Positions 7,516 to 15,213 of a DNA stretch of 27,508 nt are shown here, in pieces (within the stretch, counting starts at the first letter, position 1; each line of letters opens with the position of its first letter). Origin of the DNA: Hydrogenovibrio sp. UBA650 (GTDB lineage Bacteria; Pseudomonadota; Gammaproteobacteria; Thiomicrospirales; Thiomicrospiraceae); contig DBOI01000102.1 in assembly GCA_002299245.1 (NCBI GenBank), forward strand, positions 1-27,508, in the 5' to 3' direction. The translations under genes and the position numbers were made by a program. Under the pieces are notes generated by a model. The model made no database searches and was not told the DNA's origin. It was given only the letters and a program-made list of their open reading frames with translations.

Positions 7516-8883
7516 ATGTTATCTATTATCAAACTAAGTGTTATTGGGACAATTGCATTCTCCTTTGTTTTCTTTGGAGGCTTGTTTTTTCTTCGCCTAA
7601 TTGACAAATTTAAGTATATGCAAAAGGGTTTTTTTCACCTTTTTCCCTATGCTATCCTCATTACTTTTACATCACTTGTTATTTTCTCTGGCCGAGACCT
7701 TTCGGCGGGAATGTTCGCCTCTTTAACAGAGTCTTATGCTCAGTCCTCTATACAGCTCATGATCCAACGATTATCGACGCTTTTCATTCTATTAGCTTCC
7801 ATCGAAAGAGTTGCAAACGGTATTATTAATAAAAGGTATGCTTCGCCGGAGTTTCCTGTCTATCTCATTGTGGTTTTCATTTTTTGGTTTACGACGATCT
7901 TCTCAGCGGGCTTTTTGAGTGATAACCCAATTCGGACTCATGAGATTTTCTACCCTCTAATCATTATGTTGGCGACTCTGTTTTTAAGTGAGCAAGATAA
8001 AGAGGCGCTATTAAAATCGACTAGAAACAGCATTTTGCTTGTTTTGGTGGTGAGTACTTTGTTGCTCGTTGTTAAGCCAAGCTTAGTTTTGGATTCAGGC
8101 TATATTGGAGGCTTAATTCCTGGACTACCTCGGTTTGCAGGTATTACCCCTCACGCGGTTATGATGGCCGCTCTCGCACTTTTCGCGGCGATCATTCTTT
8201 ACTTTAAACCGTTTGAAAATTCGCTGTTAAACAAGTCGGCTTGGTTTTTACTTTTATTCTCGATTTTCTTGGCTCAATCCAAAACAATTTGGGTCACGGC
8301 GATTTTGTTTATTATCGTTGTTAAGGCATATTCTGAATTGAGGTATGTGATTAAGGATGGAAAAATCACAAAAAAACTACTTCTTTTCACGATCCCGCTA
8401 ATCTTCGTATTTACGGTGATTTCGAGCGTTTTGTTATTAAAAGGTGCGGCTGATAATGTTGTAGACCAAGACCGTATTGAACAGATCTCTTCTTTAACTG
8501 GGAGAGATGTTATTTGGGAAAAAGTTCTAGAGGATCGTTCAAGCCACTCTGTCTTTGGTTATGGCCCTAAGTATTTTGGAACATTTGGGATCGCCAATGT
8601 TACGCACGGGCACAATCAGTTTTTCGATACCTTAGCGAAAGCCGGTGAAATTGGCGTGATTGGGTTATTTATCATTTTCTTGTTAATTTTGTATTCAGTT
8701 GTGGCGAATTTCTTTTCTTCAAAGGGGCTGTTCCTCGTTTTAGTTTTTCTATTCATCTTAATCAGGTCCATTTCAGAAACACCACTGACAATGCTTGGAT
8801 ATACAATGGATATGATCTTTTTCATTGTTTTACTCGTGTTGATGACCTTAAAGCATGACCACGTAATACACCATCAACAATAG
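7516..8883 (+). CDS. Second O-antigen polymerase/ligase family membrane protein (candidate Wzy)
   Basis: This is a 455-residue polytopic membrane protein of the Wzy_C family. It has about ten to twelve hydrophobic helices and a large periplasmic loop in the C-terminal half. That loop carries a family-typical signature: SLTGRDVIWE, then FGYGPKYFG, then THGHNQFFDTLAKAGEIGVIG. It is followed 16 bases later by the flippase gene, and the Wzy-Wzx pairing makes it the better candidate for the repeat-unit polymerase. The alternative is a ligase. Sequence similarity to the protein at 268 is limited to the common fold and loop signature. The ribosome-binding region before the ATG is weak, and the 33-base gap to the divergent GH5 gene leaves little room for a separate promoter. 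Confidence 0.88.
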   Translation: MLSIIKLSVIGTIAFSFVFFGGLFFLRLIDKFKYMQKGFFHLFPYAILITFTSLVIFSGRDLSAGMFASLTESYAQSSIQLMIQRLSTLFILLASIERVANGIINKRYASPEFPVYLIVVFIFWFTTIFSAGFLSDNPIRTHEIFYPLIIMLATLFLSEQDKEALLKSTRNSILLVLVVSTLLLVVKPSLVLDSGYIGGLIPGLPRFAGITPHAVMMAALALFAAIILYFKPFENSLLNKSAWFLLLFSIFLAQSKTIWVTAILFIIVVKAYSELRYVIKDGKITKKLLLFTIPLIFVFTVISSVLLLKGAADNVVDQDRIEQISSLTGRDVIWEKVLEDRSSHSVFGYGPKYFGTFGIANVTHGHNQFFDTLAKAGEIGVIGLFIIFLLILYSVVANFFSSKGLFLVLVFLFILIRSISETPLTMLGYTMDMIFFIVLLVLMTLKHDHVIHHQQ

Positions 8884-8899
8884 ACCTTGCCGAAAATTT

Positions 8900-10357
8900 A
8901 TGTTAAATGAGTCATTAAGAAATAAAACCATTATTAATGTGTTGTGGAATTTTGCTGAGAAGTTTCTAAGCAGGGGGTTGAGTGTCATTGTCACAATCAT
9001 TCTGGCCTGGCTGCTGACACCTGAAGATTTTGGATTGATCGCAATTCTCGTTATATTTATTGATTTAACTTTTATTTTGGTTGGTGGCGGACTGCTTGCC
9101 GCAATCATTAGAGAAAAAGACATAACGGAGACGGACCTTAATACGGCTTTTTATACAAATCTCTCGTTTGCTACGGTTAGTTATATTTTGATGTATTTTA
9201 GTGCGCCGGTTATTGCAGGCTTCTATGAACACTCTATTCTGGTGGAGATGATTCGTGTAGCTGGGTTGGTTGTTTTTTTCCATTCATTGTCAGTGGTTCA
9301 ACAAGCGGTTCTGCAAAGAGAAATAAGGTTTAAGCTCCAGCTAAAAGTTACGCTTCCAGCTGCCCTTATAACAGGAGCCATGACTGTTGTATTGGCGTAT
9401 GGCGGTCTGGGTGTATGGGCGTTAGTATTCCAAATAGTTGGGGCAGGAGTTCTAACGGCCTTCTTTTATTGGCGATTGAAGCTTTGGCGTCCTAAACTAG
9501 AATTCTGTTTTAAATCATTTAAAAGACTGTTCTCTTTTGGCATTTACGTGATGGGGGATGACTTAGCAAAGTCTTTATTCTCTAAAATCTATGTCATTGT
9601 GATTGCAAAGTTTTTCACGGTGACGGTTACAGGCCTCTATTACTTTGCCGATAAAATTAAGTGGATGTTAGTTTTGTTATTGGTGAATACTGTCAAACAA
9701 GTCACCTTTCCAGTCCTGTCAAAATTGCAAGATGATAAAGAAAAGCTCTATTTGGCTTTCCAAAAAATCATTATGCTTGCCTCTTTTATAATCTTTCCGA
9801 TTTTACTGGGGTTAGCCGTATTTTCAGAATTGCTTTTCCAGATATTTTTACCTGAAAAATGGTTTGGTGCGGTGGCTTATATGCAGTTGATGGCACTCGA
9901 AGCTCTGTTGGTACCGATTCAAGCCTTTACTGTTAATCTTCTACTCGTTAAGGGCTACTCTAAGCAGGTATTTAACATTTCTTTTGTGGGAGGGTTTGTT
10001 CTAGTCGTTTTTTTGGTGGCAACAGTGCAACATGGAATAGAGGCAATCATTATGGGACAGATTGCGGTCAAAGTCCTTATGACGCTTTACCTTTTGAGCG
10101 TCACCAAAAAATTGTTGGGCTATTCCATCACTGATCAAATAATGAACTTCTTGCCAACCCTTATCTTTGGGGTGGCCATTTTTGGCTTTGTTTACCTGCT
10201 TATTCAGATTGCACAGTTTTCGGCAATTATTGAATTACTCGTTTTTGGATTATTAAGTATAATTTTATATTTCGGTATCTTTAAGCTTTTCAAGCTAAAA
10301 CCATATTTGTTTTTTGTTGAAATTTTTTCTGCTAGAAAAAATAACGTTAAGTCTTAA
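8900..10357 (+). CDS. Polysaccharide flippase, MOP/MATE-like superfamily (Wzx-type)
   Basis: It moves the undecaprenyl-diphosphate-linked repeat unit across the inner membrane for polymerisation. The 485-residue protein has about twelve to fourteen hydrophobic segments. Its N-terminal region, with NVLWNFAEKFLSRGLS, then AWLLTPEDFGLIA and a GGGLLAAIIRE stretch, is typical of the WzxC/PST-type lipopolysaccharide biosynthesis subfamily. A central FGIYVMGDDLAKSLFSKIYV region and later paired helices are also as expected. It lies 16 bases downstream of the polymerase-family gene and is probably co-transcribed with it. No strong Shine-Dalgarno sequence precedes the ATG. Substrate specificity in this family cannot be predicted from sequence. 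Confidence 0.92.
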   Translation: MLNESLRNKTIINVLWNFAEKFLSRGLSVIVTIILAWLLTPEDFGLIAILVIFIDLTFILVGGGLLAAIIREKDITETDLNTAFYTNLSFATVSYILMYFSAPVIAGFYEHSILVEMIRVAGLVVFFHSLSVVQQAVLQREIRFKLQLKVTLPAALITGAMTVVLAYGGLGVWALVFQIVGAGVLTAFFYWRLKLWRPKLEFCFKSFKRLFSFGIYVMGDDLAKSLFSKIYVIVIAKFFTVTVTGLYYFADKIKWMLVLLLVNTVKQVTFPVLSKLQDDKEKLYLAFQKIIMLASFIIFPILLGLAVFSELLFQIFLPEKWFGAVAYMQLMALEALLVPIQAFTVNLLLVKGYSKQVFNISFVGGFVLVVFLVATVQHGIEAIIMGQIAVKVLMTLYLLSVTKKLLGYSITDQIMNFLPTLIFGVAIFGFVYLLIQIAQFSAIIELLVFGLLSIILYFGIFKLFKLKPYLFFVEIFSARKNNVKS

Positions 10358-10393
10358 GGGGCAAATGTATTTTCAAGAGTCAAAACGAAGAAG

Positions 10394-10417
10394 CTATTTT
10401 TTAAAATAGTGTTTTTT
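10394..10417 (+). terminator. AT-rich hairpin with T-tract after the flippase gene (weak terminator candidate)
   Basis: CTATTTTTTAAAATAG (10394-10409) can fold into a short AT hairpin. It is followed by TGTTTTTT, with the T-run at 10412-10417. The stem has only one G-C pair, so efficient termination is doubtful. It could partly separate wzy/wzx expression from the gene at 10529. Confidence 0.3.
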
Positions 10418-10528
10418 ACTACTTAATACATATCTTCTCTTAAAGAATTAAGTTAAGCTTTTTAAAGATTAATTAAATTAGATGGGCTTGATTGCCCTGA
10501 TAAGTAATATTGCCAAAATGGAGTTTTT

Positions 10529-11482
10529 ATGAATTATCGTTCAATAGCCGACGCTTCTAGAGCCGTTGCTAATAACCTACATAAATTGCCCGAAGGTATC
10601 GATTTGGTTGTTGGTATCCCTCGAAGTGGAATGTTGGTCGCACCTATGATTGCTCTCAACTTCAATATTAAGTTTTGTGATATCTCAGCATTTATGGAAA
10701 ACAAAAAGCTGGGGTATGGCCTGACTCGTGTGAGTAAAACAGAAGACCTAGAATACCCTCACCAAGCTAAAAAAATACTGGTTGTAGATGACAGTGTCAG
10801 TTCTGGGACTTCAATGGTTCAAGTCAAGGAGCTATTAGAACCTTTCTTAGATGATTTTGATATTACTTTTGGTGCCGTTTATGCCTGTAAAAATGGTAAA
10901 AACTTTGTTGATACTTATCTTGAAATGGTGCCTCACCCAAGGTACTTTGAATGGAACTTGATGCACAGAAAAGAAGCATCAACCTTCTGCGTAGATATTG
11001 ATGGTGTACTGTGTTTTGACCCAAGCAGAGAACAAAATGATGATGGCGAGAATTATAAAAAATTCATGCTTGAGGTTGACCAGTTGGCTCACCCATCTAT
11101 GGAGTTGGGCTATTTAGTGACCAGTCGCCTAGAAAAATATAGACCTGAGACGGAAGAGTGGTTAGCGAGTAAAGGAATTAAGTATAAAGAGCTTTATATG
11201 AACGATCTACCTAGTGCGGCGGAGCGCCAAAGGTTAGGACGTTATGCGACCTTTAAAGCTGAGGTGTATAAATCGTTGCCAGATTCAAGACTGTTCATTG
11301 AGAGTGAAGAGTGGCAGGCTAGAGATATTGCAAAAATCGCAGGTAAACACGCCTTGGATTTCACAAATCAAACCTTATTTGACCCTCAAGTGAATCTGGC
11401 TTCAGTGACAGAAAAATTGAAATATAGCTTGCCTCAAAAGATAAAGAACAGGGTTAACCGATATCTTACCAAAGTTAAATAG
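10529..11482 (+). CDS. Type I phosphoribosyltransferase fused to a HAD-type phosphatase domain; candidate ribofuranose-installing enzyme
   Basis: Two domains are visible in 317 residues. Residues about 1-145 are a type I phosphoribosyltransferase (PRTase) fold: GIPRSG at 29-34 fits the pyrophosphate loop, and ILVVDDSVSSGTS at 83-95 is the PRPP-binding signature. Residues about 150-280 are HAD-like: CVDIDGVLCF with the nucleophile D155 and D157, TSR at 198-200 as motif II, K243 as a possible motif III lysine, and an acidic FIESEEWQARDI segment replacing the usual DD of motif IV. The C-terminus is basic. A clear GGAG precedes the ATG. The gene follows the flippase, separated by 171 bases, and ends in a strong terminator. 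The context argues against a nucleotide-salvage role. My inference is transfer of 5-phosphoribose from PRPP to a glycan and removal of the 5-phosphate, yielding ribofuranose. The domain calls are firm; the function is not. Confidence 0.85.
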   Translation: MNYRSIADASRAVANNLHKLPEGIDLVVGIPRSGMLVAPMIALNFNIKFCDISAFMENKKLGYGLTRVSKTEDLEYPHQAKKILVVDDSVSSGTSMVQVKELLEPFLDDFDITFGAVYACKNGKNFVDTYLEMVPHPRYFEWNLMHRKEASTFCVDIDGVLCFDPSREQNDDGENYKKFMLEVDQLAHPSMELGYLVTSRLEKYRPETEEWLASKGIKYKELYMNDLPSAAERQRLGRYATFKAEVYKSLPDSRLFIESEEWQARDIAKIAGKHALDFTNQTLFDPQVNLASVTEKLKYSLPQKIKNRVNRYLTKVK

Positions 11483-11500
11483 AAGCTTTAATGTAGTCTT

Positions 11501-11524
11501 AGCCAACCGTTTAATCGGCGGGCT
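11501..11524 (+). repeat. Small GC-containing hairpin upstream of the bidirectional terminator
   Basis: AGCC pairs with GGCT, and CCG pairs with CGG across a 2x2 internal loop, enclosing TTTAAT. It sits just upstream of the strong terminator hairpin and may help stabilise the 3' end of the transcript from 10529. The pairing is imperfect. Confidence 0.3.
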
Positions 11525-11527
11525 CTT

Positions 11528-11566
11528 AAAAGAAAAAGTCACTAACATGAGTGGCTTTTTTCTTTT
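11528..11566. terminator. Strong bidirectional intrinsic terminator
   Basis: AAAAGAAAAAGTCACT (11528-11543) pairs with AGTGGCTTTTTTCTTTT (11550-11566) around the loop AACATG, with one G-T wobble and one bulged T. On the plus strand the hairpin ends in a T-rich run after the gene at 10529. On the minus strand the complementary A-run gives a T-rich run after the GT4 gene ending at 11576. It serves both convergent genes. Confidence 0.8.
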
Positions 11567-11575
11567 GAGGGCGGG

Positions 11576-12727
11576 CTATTTATCGGTCAGCTCTTTAATG
11601 AATGATTTACATTCTGAAACGTATTTTTTAGATGAGAATTCTTCGTTCGCCCTCTCGAATCCAGCTTTTGCATACGCCTGCCGCAACTCGGAATCTTTTT
11701 CTAATCGCATGATTGAGTCAACCAGTGATATTGAGTCTCCCGGTGGGAACAACAACCCAGTTTCTTCGTGAAGAATAATCTCTGTGCTGCCATCTGTTGC
11801 CGATGCAATAACAGGCACTTTTGCACAAGCGGCTTCTACAGTGACTCTACCAAAAGCCTCGACATGTGAGGTTATACAAAAAATATCAAATAGGTCAAAT
11901 GCATCCCTCGGGTTGTCTACAAAAGGGTGGTGAAAGACGGTGTTGCCAATAAGTTCAGAAGCTTGGTATTGTTTGGCGAGGCGAATAAACTCCGATTCAG
12001 TTCCACCGATGACGAGAAAAGCAATGTCATCGCGAGTTTTAGAAATCTCAATCGCCGCGGCTAAAAATACGTCTAAGCCCTTTCTTGAAACGAGACTTCC
12101 TAGAAAGCCAACAATAAACTTATTCTCTAACCCTTCTATTGCGAGACTTTTTTGTTTCTGGGTGTCGTTAAAAGAGCCACAATCAATGCCATTGTATATT
12201 CTTCTGACGTTCACTTTTTTATTGCCAGCTCTTTCAAGTAATAGCTTTTTTACGCCGTCGGAAACACAAATGAAATTAGTTGTTTTTTCTACGATTTGAG
12301 AGGTAACTTTTGCAGTTTGTTTATTATTGGGCTGGAAGTAATCTGTTCCTTCTCGAACATGGACTAATAATTCAACTCCAAGGAAATTGGCGAGCTTAAC
12401 TCCAAAAGAGTTGAGAATGGTATTGACGATAATTAGATCGGGGTTTGAATGTTTTACTTTTGCGGTAATCAATAGCTTGCTGAGATTGAATCCGATTTTA
12501 TTTATCAGTTTTGTGAGCTTTTCATTCCCTGTATTGACTTCCATTAACCAATTAGAACAATTGCATATAGGTATTTCCATGTCGTTAGCGGCTTGTATTA
12601 AGCCTCCTTCACCAAACGTTACTATTTCAACGGTGTAATCGGACTTTAGGTTTTTGGCGAGTTCAAACATACTTCTAGGCGCCCCATATAAGCCGGATTC
12701 ATGAGAAAAGAAAAGTATTTTTTTCAT
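11576..12727 (-). CDS. GT4-family (GT-B fold) glycosyltransferase
   Basis: This is a retaining glycosyltransferase of 383 residues that transfers a sugar from a nucleotide donor to the growing lipid-linked unit in the cytoplasm. The N-terminal Rossmann domain starts at MKKILFFSHESGLYGAPRS, with the glycine-rich acceptor-side loop. The C-terminal domain has VGFLGSLVSRKGLD and the donor-binding EAFGRVTVEA (the EX7E motif), then ASATDGSTEI and the ETGLLFPPGD stretch. I chose ATG 12727 because AAAGG lies 7 bases upstream. An in-frame TTG at 12766 would add 13 residues that are not part of the fold and has no ribosome-binding sequence. It is a single-gene leftward unit between two rightward units, ending at a shared terminator. 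Donor and linkage are unknown. Confidence 0.92.
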   Translation of the reverse strand: MKKILFFSHESGLYGAPRSMFELAKNLKSDYTVEIVTFGEGGLIQAANDMEIPICNCSNWLMEVNTGNEKLTKLINKIGFNLSKLLITAKVKHSNPDLIIVNTILNSFGVKLANFLGVELLVHVREGTDYFQPNNKQTAKVTSQIVEKTTNFICVSDGVKKLLLERAGNKKVNVRRIYNGIDCGSFNDTQKQKSLAIEGLENKFIVGFLGSLVSRKGLDVFLAAAIEISKTRDDIAFLVIGGTESEFIRLAKQYQASELIGNTVFHHPFVDNPRDAFDLFDIFCITSHVEAFGRVTVEAACAKVPVIASATDGSTEIILHEETGLLFPPGDSISLVDSIMRLEKDSELRQAYAKAGFERANEEFSSKKYVSECKSFIKELTDK

Positions 12728-12948
12728 CAAATTACCTTTATGTGTTTGAGTGAAGATGCGTAACAAAGCATAAACTATAATTATTCCTTAAGCCATTAAT
12801 TATGTCTGTATAGGCTATTATTTTTCCTCTTTTTCTAGAATCAGAAAATATTCATCGGCCTAATTGTTTGTTTGGTTAATAACGGGTCAATAAAGTAAAA
12901 AATCCAAGCTCAATTTGCTTATAGGTTCAGTTTTAATTAAGCGATGCA

Positions 12949-12972
12949 ATTGTGAACGGGCAAGATCACAAT
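12949..12972. promoter_or_regulatory. Perfect dyad ATTGTGA-N10-TCACAAT, candidate operator
   Basis: It sits in the 371-base gap between the divergent GT4 (12727) and acyltransferase (13099) genes, with 7-bp half-sites separated by ACGGGCAAGA. The half-sites resemble those of CRP/FNR-type sites, but the spacer is 10 rather than 6 or 4 bases, so a standard CRP site is unlikely. The remaining gap is AT-rich and holds a hairpin, small palindromes and a possible -10 element, but no gene that I can see. Confidence 0.4.
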
Positions 12973-12978
12973 AAATGT

Positions 12979-13016
12979 GTTTTTAGTGTTTTCTATTAGA
13001 GTAAAAGCACAAAAAC
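12979..13016 (+). repeat. Hairpin in the leader region of the acyltransferase gene
   Basis: GTTTTT, GTG and TTTT on the left pair in order with AAAAAC, CAC and AAAA on the right, giving 13 base pairs with a bulged A on one side and a bulged G on the other. The loop is about 10 bases. It follows directly after the dyad at 12949-12972. It may be a DNA-level regulatory element or an RNA hairpin, depending on where transcription starts. Confidence 0.3.
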
Positions 13017-13066
13017 TATATAAATTAGTACTAATGTTCTGATATGATTGATAAGTTTATCTTATA

Positions 13067-13072
13067 TATAAT
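13067..13072 (+). promoter_or_regulatory. Possible -10 element upstream of the acyltransferase gene
   Basis: A perfect TATAAT lies 27 bases before the ATG at 13099. No good -35 hexamer is found at 16-18 bases, and the surroundings are very AT-rich. It would therefore need an activator, perhaps acting through the dyads just upstream (12949-12972, ATTAGTACTAAT at 13024-13035, GATAAGTTTATC at 13050-13061). Confidence 0.3.
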
Positions 13073-13098
13073 TAATAAAACTAGATACGAAGTCGAAC

Positions 13099-15078
13099 AT
13101 GTCAATTGCGCACATCCCCTCACCGGTAACTTATAGAGAAGATATCAATGGTCTCAGGGCTTGGGCCGTCCTAGTTGTTGTTTGCTTCCACTTTACCCTT
13201 ATTGGGTTACCCGGTGGCTTTATCGGGGTTGATATGTTCTATGTTATCTCTGGTTATTTGATGACGGCGATTATTATCAGAGGGGTCGAAAAAGGGAATT
13301 TTTCGATATTTAGATTTTATATGTCCAGAGCCCGAAGAATATTGCCTGCTCTGATGTTCTTGATCCTTGTGATGCTTGTTCTGGGTTGGTTTTTTTTGCC
13401 GACAATTGATTACCAAGAGTTGGCGAGTCAATCCATTCAAGCACTTTTTTTTACCTCAAATATTTATTACTCCAATTCGTCGGGTTACTTTGAAACCTTA
13501 GCCCAAGAAAAGTGGCTTTTACATACTTGGTCTCTGGCAGTTGAGGCGCAGTTTTACCTGCTTTATCCTACTTTTATTCTCTTAGTTTGGAAGTTAAAAC
13601 CTGGTATTAAGTTTCAGGTAATTGGCCTTTCTGCCTTGTTTTTACTGTCATTTCTTTTGGGCGCAGTTTATGTCAATAGTAAACCTGATGACGCTTTCTT
13701 TTTATTACCTTTTAGAGGGTGGGAGCTGGCTGCCGGTGGTTTGGTTTTTTACTTAACCAAGTTAAAAGTGATTCGTAGTGCCCTGTTGAATAACGTCGTT
13801 TATTGGTTGGGATGGGCTTTAATTGTAACTGGGGTCTTCTTGTTCGATGAGTCATACAGTTGGCCGGTTTATGGCGCTCTAATTCCTGTAGCGGGTATTG
13901 GCTTTATTATTTTAGCGAGAAAAGAAGATGGCTGGCTGACGGCCAGCTTTATTTCGCAGTGGATAGGGGACCGTTCATACTCTATCTATTTGTGGCACTG
14001 GCCGATCGTGGTTGCGATTTATATATTTGGTCTTTATCAAGATTGGTTTTGGGTATCTATTTCGATTGTTTTGACTTTTTTATTAGCGCATCTGTCTTAT
14101 GAGTACATTGAGGTGCCAACACGAAAACACCTATCAAAAAAGACCATCAAGAAAGAGTTTTATCTAGTGGCCTCCACCGCCTTGATGGTGGTGGCTCTGT
14201 CTTTAATTGTGAAGGAAACTTATTTCGAAAATAGGATGCCTAAGGTTGTTGAAAAGGCATCAAATGAAAGGCTAAACTTCTTTCCCTATATGGATGACTG
14301 TCATGGAAACCCCGATAAGCGCATAGAAGGATGCCAGATTGGCAATAAAGATATTGGCGCGCTGCTAATCGGTGACAGTCATGCTGAAACCGTCGCTTCC
14401 CCTTTGATGCATCACTTGGCAATGCAAGATAAATCTTTGAAATTGTGGGTTTACGATGGTTGCCCAAATATACTTGGCTTTAAGAGAGCCCATTCTCATG
14501 AACCAAATCGCTGTCATGACGTGAACAAGGCCTTGTTCGAACAGTTAGAAGAATATCCAAAAGAGATTCCTTTGTTTGTGGTGAATCGACTGTCTCTTTA
14601 TGTACAAGGCTTTTTACCAAACGAGGCGGGTTTCCATAAAAGACCGGGTCCGGGGGGGTATTTCAGCCAAATTTTTCATGAAAGTAATGATGAACTTCTG
14701 CTTGAGTTTGAACAGCACCTAGAATCGTCCATGTGTTCGCTGTCTAAGGAAAGGACGGTGTATCTGGTTTTGCCTGTTCCAGAGATGGATGCAGATGTTC
14801 CTAAAACAATCAGTCGCAGTCTGATTTTTGATAGAGATTATCCGGATATTAGTATTGGCTTAGAAGAATACAAAAAAAGACATATCGATACATTGGATAT
14901 TCAGAATAAAGTAGCGAAGAATTGCAATTTACATATTCTAGACCCAACGCCATTCCTTTGTGAGGACGGTGTTTGTAAAGGGTCTGTTGATCAGATTCCT
15001 CTCTATTTTGACGATGATCATCTGAGTGAAACAGGCAGTAGATTATTGACTCCTATGTTTAGAGATATTTTTAAGTAA
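13099..15078 (+). CDS. Membrane O-acyltransferase with C-terminal SGNH domain (OafA-like)
   Basis: It O-acylates, usually acetylates, a polysaccharide residue at the periplasmic face of the inner membrane. The 659-residue protein has an N-terminal acyltransferase-3 domain (about residues 12-345) with roughly ten membrane helices. Visible in it are DINGLRAWAV at 15-24, the conserved H31, GGFIGVDMFYVISGYL at 39-54, RARRILPAL and LLHTWSLAVEAQFYL. An eleventh helix (about 354-370) leads to a periplasmic SGNH-like domain. That domain has GDSH at 425-428, with S427 as nucleophile, and D638/H641 in DDDHLS near the end. This fusion is common in O-antigen and exopolysaccharide acetylases. The start has only a weak purine-rich ribosome-binding sequence. 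It heads a rightward group with the oxidoreductase genes, which begin 135 bases later. Confidence 0.93.
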   Translation: MSIAHIPSPVTYREDINGLRAWAVLVVVCFHFTLIGLPGGFIGVDMFYVISGYLMTAIIIRGVEKGNFSIFRFYMSRARRILPALMFLILVMLVLGWFFLPTIDYQELASQSIQALFFTSNIYYSNSSGYFETLAQEKWLLHTWSLAVEAQFYLLYPTFILLVWKLKPGIKFQVIGLSALFLLSFLLGAVYVNSKPDDAFFLLPFRGWELAAGGLVFYLTKLKVIRSALLNNVVYWLGWALIVTGVFLFDESYSWPVYGALIPVAGIGFIILARKEDGWLTASFISQWIGDRSYSIYLWHWPIVVAIYIFGLYQDWFWVSISIVLTFLLAHLSYEYIEVPTRKHLSKKTIKKEFYLVASTALMVVALSLIVKETYFENRMPKVVEKASNERLNFFPYMDDCHGNPDKRIEGCQIGNKDIGALLIGDSHAETVASPLMHHLAMQDKSLKLWVYDGCPNILGFKRAHSHEPNRCHDVNKALFEQLEEYPKEIPLFVVNRLSLYVQGFLPNEAGFHKRPGPGGYFSQIFHESNDELLLEFEQHLESSMCSLSKERTVYLVLPVPEMDADVPKTISRSLIFDRDYPDISIGLEEYKKRHIDTLDIQNKVAKNCNLHILDPTPFLCEDGVCKGSVDQIPLYFDDDHLSETGSRLLTPMFRDIFK

Positions 15079-15112
15079 ACTCCGGATGCTTTTTCATAAT
15101 GATTTAAGTTTA

Positions 15113-15124
15113 GCTAATATTAGC
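15113..15124. repeat. 12-bp perfect palindrome in the gap before the GMC oxidoreductase gene
   Basis: GCTAATATTAGC is self-complementary and lies 35 bases after the acyltransferase stop and about 90 bases before the GTG at 15214. It may be an operator for the oxidoreductase pair. There is no poly-T run after it, so termination is unlikely. Confidence 0.3.
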
Positions 15125-15213
15125 CCTCTCCAAAGTATCAATTAACCCTCCAAATTTTATGAAAAATTAATTATCATAGGCACTATCAAGTTGAACCTGT
15201 AAGGGCTTGTATT

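Noticed and set aside
10529..11482. Orotate phosphoribosyltransferase (PyrE)
   Set aside because: The PRPP motif matches, but the fused HAD domain and the polysaccharide context do not fit PyrE.
12728..12766. Longer N-terminus of the GT4 protein from a TTG start
   Set aside because: The 13 extra residues are not part of the GT-B fold, the TTG has no ribosome-binding sequence, and the ATG at 12727 has AAAGG at a good distance.
12949..12972. CRP/FNR-binding site
   Set aside because: The half-sites TGTGA and TCACA look right, but they are 10 bases apart rather than the 6 required for CRP. I kept it only as an unassigned dyad.
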